A stretch of 10,456 bases of DNA from CAZAYP01 sp964489425 [NCBI: uncultured Verrucomicrobiota bacterium]. Its GTDB lineage: Bacteria; Verrucomicrobiota; Kiritimatiellia; RZYC01. Where the stretch lies: NCBI GenBank assembly GCA_964489425.1, contig CAZAYP010000124.1:1-10456 (forward strand), read 5' to 3'. This document shows positions 6,772 through 10,456 of this stretch, piece after piece (within the stretch, counting starts at the first letter, position 1; each line of letters begins with the position of its first letter). Below the pieces are notes generated by a model. It did not search any database. It was not told where the DNA came from and saw nothing but the letters and a program-made list of their open reading frames with translations. Both the position numbers and the translations under genes were made by a program.

Positions 6772-8590
6772 CTGCTCTGTTTCGTTCTCTCTGGTTCATT
6801 GTCCCTGCACCCGGATGAATCGCAGTGTGCCCGATCCGGTTTCATTGGTGTGTGTAAGGTAGTTATCAGACAAGGATGTGAGCGTCGCATGCACCGTCCA
6901 GTTCGTTGAGAGTAGGTTGCTGCTGGTCAAAACGCTGTAATCGAGATCGCGCAGAGCAAACCAGCGGAAGGATAACTGGGCGGGTGTTGGCGACTGAAGA
7001 TCCTGCAAGCGGAGTTCATCGCCGCGCAAAATCCCGCCATCGGTGGAGTATTCCGCAACAAAGCAGTCGTTGGCTCCGTCGCTTGTCAGTGTGGCGACGT
7101 TCGTGGAGGCATCAAAATCGGCATTAGGACCGAAGAACTGTCCGGTGATGAAGGCGTTTCCGTGTGAATCCAGAGCCAGACCGGCGGCAATGTTAGTGTC
7201 GTTGGTGCCGGGATTGGCCGAGCCAAATCCATGTGCCCAGAGAAGGCCGCCGTTCGGCGCATATTTAGCAAGGAATACATCGGCGGCATTGGCACTGTGG
7301 GCCACCAGATTGCTCGTGATCGCCGGGTCAGGATTGAAATCGGTTGCCCCGCCCGACCATCCCGCAACAAGACAGTTCGTCGCGGCATCCAGTGCGACCC
7401 GGTGTCCGCCCTGTCCCGTGGTTTCGCCGGATGTGGGCATGTTGAATGCCCAACGTAGGTTTCCGTTGCTGCCGTAGGACGCCAGAAAGATATTGTTACC
7501 ACCGATGGCCGTGAGATTGCTGGTCGCTGGCCCCGGATCAAAGTCCGCCGTGCCACCAAACCTTCCGGTTAGATAGACATTGGCACCATCGGAGCGCATG
7601 GCACCCGGAGAGACGATGTCCTGACCCGTTCCGCCGATTTGATAGACCGTTTCAAAGATGCCGTTTGTCCCATAACGGGCGAGAAATATGTCCGTGTTCC
7701 CCCGGCTTGTCAGATTGCTCACCCCCAGTCCTGTGTCGAAATCACATGTACTCCGGAAGTTGCCAGCCAGCCAGCAATGACCATTCCTGTCCACGGTCAC
7801 GGTAGTGTAGCCTTCATTGAAAACGCTGGAGATATTCGCGCCGAGACCGATAGCCCAAAGATTGCTTCCGCTGGGAGAGTATTTGGCAAGGAATAGACCG
7901 CTGCCGGTGCCCGCATTCGTGACCCAGCGGGCGTCGGCAAACAGGGGGTTGAAGTTGACCGTGCCGCCGAATGCTCCGGCAATGTAGATGCTGTCTTCTT
8001 CATCGACTGCAAGGTCCCACGCGCGTTCTTCTCCGAAAGTCAAATTCGTGTCCCCCAGTCGCAAGGCCCAGAGATACGAGCCATTGCGGTCATACTTGGC
8101 GAGGTAGGCATCATAACCGCTGAAAGTCGTTAAATTGCTCACGGCAGGGCCAGGGTCGAAGTCCGAAACCCTCCCGTTGGCGGTCGCGGAGCCAAAGTAC
8201 CCCGCCACGTATACGTTGTTTGATCTGTCGGCGACAATGGCATGGGGAGCATCAATGCTCGGCGGCGTGCCGCCGCCGCCCATACTTCTGGCCCAGATGA
8301 GCGACCCAAAGGACGAGTATTTGGCGATGACGATGTCCGTGCCTCCGGCGCTCGTCAGGAGATTCGTCCCCGTGATGCTTGGATCAACGTCGATGGTCTG
8401 GTTATACAGAGCCGCCACGAGGACGTAGTCATCGGAATCGACCGCAATGGCCTTTCCGTAGTCCTGTCCACCGGCACCGAGCTTGAAGGGCAAATAGCCT
8501 TGGATGGACGAAGTGTCCGCCTGCGCGATACAGGCGAGACAGGCGAGCGATATAATGATCAATCTTCTGTTCATATCATTCCGGACCCAA
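6706..8590 (-). mobile_element. integron gene cassette 2 (SBBP-repeat protein)
   Basis: Ends are set by the predicted crossover G|TT in the two flanking attC sites: T8590 at the start and G6706 at the end. The cassette is 1885 bp, large for an integron cassette, and holds one gene. Only 16 nt separate the cassette start from the start codon, leaving no room for an internal promoter, so expression should come from upstream. Confidence 0.85.
6796..8574 (-). CDS. secreted seven-repeat SBBP/beta-propeller protein
   Basis: The 592-residue protein has a Sec signal peptide (1-19, cleavage after AQA). Seven repeats follow, centred near 62-97, 137-173, 206-244, 277-313, 343-378, 411-449 and 485-517. 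The pattern is DFDPGPA.SNLT...G..D.FLAKY...G...WA..G, preceded by LAVD..GN.Y.AG, as in SBBP beta-propeller repeats, so a seven-bladed propeller is likely. The C-terminal part (about 533-592; FRWFALRDLDYSVLTSSNL, STNWT, FIRVQ) looks like the small C-terminal module seen on exported proteins of Verrucomicrobiota relatives. No enzyme motif is visible; a surface binding or structural role is an inference. It fills a whole integron cassette. Only a weak GGA precedes the ATG. Confidence 0.85.
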   Translation of the reverse strand: MNRRLIIISLACLACIAQADTSSIQGYLPFKLGAGGQDYGKAIAVDSDDYVLVAALYNQTIDVDPSITGTNLLTSAGGTDIVIAKYSSFGSLIWARSMGGGGTPPSIDAPHAIVADRSNNVYVAGYFGSATANGRVSDFDPGPAVSNLTTFSGYDAYLAKYDRNGSYLWALRLGDTNLTFGEERAWDLAVDEEDSIYIAGAFGGTVNFNPLFADARWVTNAGTGSGLFLAKYSPSGSNLWAIGLGANISSVFNEGYTTVTVDRNGHCWLAGNFRSTCDFDTGLGVSNLTSRGNTDIFLARYGTNGIFETVYQIGGTGQDIVSPGAMRSDGANVYLTGRFGGTADFDPGPATSNLTAIGGNNIFLASYGSNGNLRWAFNMPTSGETTGQGGHRVALDAATNCLVAGWSGGATDFNPDPAITSNLVAHSANAADVFLAKYAPNGGLLWAHGFGSANPGTNDTNIAAGLALDSHGNAFITGQFFGPNADFDASTNVATLTSDGANDCFVAEYSTDGGILRGDELRLQDLQSPTPAQLSFRWFALRDLDYSVLTSSNLLSTNWTVHATLTSLSDNYLTHTNETGSGTLRFIRVQGQ

Positions 8591-8655
8591 CGTCGCGCCT
8601 CACCGGATTGCGAACCCGCTGAGGGTGAGCAATACGGTGGAGGCGATGGTTCGGC
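8585..8655 (-). repeat. attC recombination site of cassette 1
   Basis: Minus strand: R'' GCCGAAC (8655-8649) to R' GTTGGGT (8591-8585). The inner stem is CGCCT-c-CACCG with CGGTG-AGGCG, then ATTGC/GCAAT. The bulged base is G on the plus (bottom) strand, the canonical arrangement for the recombining strand. R'' is the exact complement of GTTCGGC, the box found at the attI junction (9299-9293). The stop codon of the last gene of cassette 1 abuts the site. Confidence 0.9.
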
Positions 8656-8853
8656 TCATTTCTTTCCTTTCAAGAACACGGAATATGCATACGCACACGA
8701 GAAGACTAGGATTGCCACGGAGATCAAAAGAAACGGGCTGAGAATTGAACCGGAGGGGCCTTGGAACTTGGAGTAGAGAACACCCACCCCGATACCAGTC
8801 ATGCCAGCCAAGACGCCTAATGCAATCAAGATGATCTTGATCGGGACATTCAC
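8656..8853 (-). CDS. small two-helix membrane protein, third gene of cassette 1
   Basis: The 65-residue protein has hydrophobic helices at about 5-27 (IKIILIALGVLAG...) and 38-60, joined by a short polar loop, with a basic tail LKGKK that should face the cytoplasm; both ends would then be inside. The start is GTG at 8853, supported by a strong AGGAGG about 5 nt upstream. The GTG overlaps the preceding TAG by one base (TAGTG), implying coupled translation. The TGA stop directly abuts the attC. No family is recognised. It lacks the FV.VC..IIWG segment shared by the two genes before it. Confidence 0.75.
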   Translation of the reverse strand: MNVPIKIILIALGVLAGMTGIGVGVLYSKFQGPSGSILSPFLLISVAILVFSCAYAYSVFLKGKK

Positions 8854-9053
8854 TATTGCCTCCTTTTCGTGTTTAAGCGCGCAACAGAGATGAGCGTTGA
8901 ACCCCAGATGATTGCGATAACAACCACACAGACGCCGACGAAAGTCCAGGTTGATGCGATCAGGGCATCATCCGCCGGATTCTCCTTGTTGATGCTGAAT
9001 GGCACCAATGAGAGAAGGGCAAGTGCCGCAGTAATAAGTATCTTCACCCACAT
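8853..9053 (-). CDS. small membrane protein, second gene of cassette 1 (paralogue of the first)
   Basis: The 66-residue protein has a hydrophobic N-terminus (2-19), which is a signal peptide or a first helix. A short polar stretch NKENPADDA (22-30), a second helix (35-57) and a basic tail ARLNTKRRQ follow. Residues 38-55, FVGVCVVVIAIIWGSTLI, align with FVAVCGVITSIIWGGAIV of the upstream gene, so the two are probably duplicates. AAGGA lies about 10 nt before ATG 9053, inside the end of the first gene; the gap between the two genes is 5 nt. Function unknown. Confidence 0.75.
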   Translation of the reverse strand: MWVKILITAALALLSLVPFSINKENPADDALIASTWTFVGVCVVVIAIIWGSTLISVARLNTKRRQ

Positions 9054-9058
9054 AATGA

Positions 9059-9265
9059 TTAATCCTTAGGCCGCTTGTTCTTTATGTACTCCCTCCAGAC
9101 AATAGCGCCGCCCCAGATGATGCTCGTTATCACTCCACAAACGGCGACGAACTTGATTGCATCCGACAGTGACGTAACGTCCGGTGTTGGGGCGGGCGGA
9201 GACGATTCACAGCCCATAAAACACGCCATGATGATTAGCGCCAGAATACTCCTCAATCTACGCAT
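9059..9265 (-). CDS. small lipoprotein with one membrane helix, first gene of cassette 1
   Basis: The 68-residue protein starts with a basic n-region and hydrophobic core ending in FMGC, a likely lipobox with Cys19. A Ser/Pro-rich linker (SSPPAPTPD) follows, then a membrane helix at 37-57 and a basic tail REYIKNKRPKD. If both signals work, the protein is anchored by lipid outside and by a helix through the inner membrane. AAGGAG (9276-9271) lies 5 nt before ATG 9265, which favours this start over an in-frame GTG at 9271. The helix segment is homologous to that of the next gene. It is the gene nearest attI and so best placed for expression from an integron promoter. No family is recognised. 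Confidence 0.75.
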   Translation of the reverse strand: MRRLRSILALIIMACFMGCESSPPAPTPDVTSLSDAIKFVAVCGVITSIIWGGAIVWREYIKNKRPKD

Positions 9266-9292
9266 GTGCACTCCTTGATTGTCCCGGTTATT

Positions 9293-9349
9293 GCCGAACA
9301 GTTATTCTGCCTCAAACATATCAACCCCGTCGGGATCATATGCCTCAAA
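9293..9349 (-). other. attI-like integration site with TGAGGCA boxes
   Basis: The core GTTCGGC (9299-9293, minus) is where cassette 1 begins. Upstream on the minus strand lie TTTGAGGCA at 9316-9308 and again at 9349-9341, a 9-bp direct repeat spaced 33 bp, about three helical turns. TGAGGC also sits inside each attC next to its core (6718-6713 and 8602-8597), so it is a plausible integrase-binding box. Position between the first cassette and the divergent integrase gene is as expected for attI. A TATGAT on the minus strand (9340-9335) could be a cassette promoter -10, but no good -35 accompanies it. Confidence 0.7.
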
Positions 9350-9385
9350 AAGCCTGTTGACGCCCATGTCCTTGCGGTGATGCGG

Positions 9386-9425
9386 TGAGGCATATCAGCG
9401 AAGGAGGGCGGGTTCATATGCCTCA
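9386..9425 (+). promoter_or_regulatory. inverted repeat around the integrase ribosome binding site
   Basis: TGAGGCATAT (9386-9395) and ATATGCCTCA (9416-9425) form a perfect 10-bp stem. The 20-nt loop carries AAGGAGG (9401-9407) and the 3' arm contains start codon ATG 9418. A third copy, ATATGCCTCA at 9338-9347, can pair with the same 9386-9395 arm, giving a mutually exclusive alternative hairpin. The sequence could be a protein operator (same box as in attI/attC) or an RNA switch limiting integrase translation. The repeats are seen; the function is inferred. Confidence 0.5.
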
Positions 9426-10410
9426 CGGTCTGACGACGGCACCGGCCAACCCCGCGCCGCAGTGGCCCTCGGGCTACATCGAGGCGCTTCGGGAAATGGG
9501 AGCGCAGGAAAAGGCCATCCCGTTCTGCATCCAATGGGTCCGCGGGTTCTTCGCGGAGCATCCCGGACGACCGCGCCGCGACCTGGGCCGCACGGAGATC
9601 GAGGCGTTCCTGCGGAAGGTGGCGTCCCGTCCGAACGTCACGAACTGGCAAGTCCAGCAGGCGCGCGAGTCTCTGGAGGTCTACTACGAGCGCTTCCGAG
9701 GAATCGCCCTGGCGCCCCGCCCCGATGCCATCGCTAACCCGACGGCCGGCCCTCCCGGCGCGCCGGCGCGTGGCCCGTCTCGCCCCAGCGCGATAGAGCC
9801 GGGTGCCGTAACCGTCGCGCAGCCGGCCAAGTCCAAGCCATTGCATAGTCTTGGAGCCTACGCTCCCGCGAGTCCGCAAGTCAAGCCTTGCCGGGACGCC
9901 GCCATCCCACAACCCGCCCCGGAAACGACGGCGGCCAATTCCGCTTCCCGAACTGCCACTGTCCCTGGCCAAGCCCCCGGCAGGCTTCCGGCCGCCAGCC
10001 GGCCGCCGCGCGTGGATGGCGAACGCCCCGCCGTGGGGCGGGTCGGGCCAGGCAAGGTGGATTGGCGGGCGCTGGAGGCCAAGATTGTCGAATGCCTGCG
10101 GCTGGAGCACTACTCGTACCGGACGGAACAGACCTATTGGGGCTGGATTCGGCGGTACGTGGAGTTTCATGGCTGGCGCAAACCCTCGCAACTGGGCGCC
10201 ACGGACGTGCAGGCATTCCTGAAACACCTGGCGCTGCGCATGCAAGTGGCGTCTTCGACGCAAAATCAGGCGTTGAATGCGGTCGTCTTCCTCTACAAGA
10301 AAGCGATCAAGAAGGACATCGGGAACTTCGCCGACTTCCCCCGCGCGCGGACAGGGATGCGCCTGCCGGTCGTGCATTTAAAACAGATGGGCGTTGAATG
10401 TGAAATGTGA
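9418..10410 (+). CDS. intI: integron integrase, N-terminal part only (catalytic domain missing)
   Basis: Integron integrases are tyrosine recombinases that join attI and attC. This frame gives 330 residues. Residues about 17-98 are an extra SAM-like helical domain (GYIEALREMG...IQWVRGFF...ARESLEVYYERF). Residues 99-213 are a Pro/Ala-rich linker. Residues 214-319 are a typical IntI core-binding domain (RLEHYSYRTEQTYWGWIRRYVEFHG, TQNQALNAVVFLYK, ending RLPVV). Homology stops at RLPVV (10374), just before the domain with the catalytic Arg, His and Tyr. Eleven unrelated residues and TGA 10410 follow, and no other frame to 10456 continues the protein, so this is not a simple frameshift. AAGGAGG (9401-9407) supports ATG 9418; an in-frame GTG at 9385 would add 11 residues. 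The gene diverges from the cassettes, as intI should. Confidence 0.85.
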   Translation: MPHGLTTAPANPAPQWPSGYIEALREMGAQEKAIPFCIQWVRGFFAEHPGRPRRDLGRTEIEAFLRKVASRPNVTNWQVQQARESLEVYYERFRGIALAPRPDAIANPTAGPPGAPARGPSRPSAIEPGAVTVAQPAKSKPLHSLGAYAPASPQVKPCRDAAIPQPAPETTAANSASRTATVPGQAPGRLPAASRPPRVDGERPAVGRVGPGKVDWRALEAKIVECLRLEHYSYRTEQTYWGWIRRYVEFHGWRKPSQLGATDVQAFLKHLALRMQVASSTQNQALNAVVFLYKKAIKKDIGNFADFPRARTGMRLPVVHLKQMGVECEM

Positions 10411-10456
10411 AGACGCGACACCTTGGCGCTCCTTCACGGGCCAGCCCCGACGATCT
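10411..10456. other. window end, no feature recognised
   Basis: The last 46 bases hold no recognisable gene or repeat. Together with 10375-10410 they are not integrase-like in any frame, so they belong to whatever replaced the catalytic domain. Confidence 0.4.

Larger units (their letters stand above)
8591..9298 (-). mobile_element. integron gene cassette 1 (three small membrane proteins)
   Basis: Crossover points are T9298 beside attI and G8591 in the attC, giving a 708-bp cassette, the first in the array and so the most recently gained in a standard integron. It carries three coupled minus-strand genes (9059-9265, 8853-9053, 8656-8853) filling nearly all its length. R'' and R' of the circular form would be perfect complements, 7 of 7 bases. 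Confidence 0.85.

Noticed and set aside
6672-6890. Minus-strand small frame containing NPVRR-like sequence
   Set aside because: It is translation through the attC site and the end of the propeller gene, a common artefact at such sites.
6700-8655. Direct repeats flanking the propeller gene as transposon ends or a CRISPR array
   Set aside because: Only two copies 1.9 kb apart, no transposase and no target duplication; the structure and core boxes fit attC.
9357-9385. Integrase promoter with -35 TTGACG at 9357-9362
   Set aside because: No acceptable -10 hexamer at 16-18 nt (ATGCGG or TGCGGT), so I did not annotate it.
9253-10377. A 374-codon minus-strand open frame opposite the integrase
   Set aside because: Arg/Gly/Ala-rich antisense shadow with no motifs; the plus strand gives a recognisable core-binding domain and a good ribosome site.

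Overview
This is a GC-rich bacterial chromosome window holding two unrelated blocks that meet near position 5900-6050. The best guess for the host is a member of the PVC superphylum (Verrucomicrobiota, Kiritimatiellota or Lentisphaerota). This is inference from gene style only: a winged-helix regulator paired with a membrane protein, a secreted SBBP-repeat protein, and an integron integrase with an extra N-terminal domain. No rRNA or marker gene is present.

Block 1 (1-5894) is a divergent gene cluster around a 212-325 bp control region. Leftward runs a two-gene operon: an OlsF-like fusion of two acyltransferase domains (aminolipid synthesis type), coupled by an ATGA overlap to a SiaB/DUF6272-like protein that leaves the window at base 1. 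The first acyltransferase domain has Gln where the catalytic His is expected. Rightward runs a four-gene operon: a six-helix membrane protein, a winged-helix regulator (ATGA overlap), an HMG-CoA synthase with its catalytic Glu/Cys/His intact, and a lipoprotein HlyD/YbhG-type adaptor. The control region has a 19-bp palindrome that probably is the regulator's operator, an A-tract, and a double hairpin. The ABC transporter expected after the adaptor is absent; the block ends abruptly after 5894.

Block 2 (about 6025-10410) is a chromosomal integron with clearly lower GC in its cassettes. An integron integrase gene points right (9418-10410) but stops just before its catalytic domain. Facing left from an attI-like site (core 9293-9299) are gene cassettes, all coding on the minus strand: (1) three tiny coupled membrane proteins, two of them paralogous; (2) a secreted seven-repeat beta-propeller-type protein; (3) a PIN toxin/antitoxin pair with the toxin gene first. 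Two attC sites (6700-6771, 8585-8655) share a folded structure with compensatory base changes. For both cassettes that can be tested, the R'' box is a perfect complement of the box regenerated at the cassette's own start, which defines exact cassette ends at 9298/8591 and 8590/6706. The third cassette's attC is degenerate or lost at the junction with block 1.

Most novel candidates: the three-microprotein cassette, the boxes and alternative hairpins around attI and the integrase start, the truncated integrase, and the divergent lipid/export cluster with its substituted acyltransferase motif.
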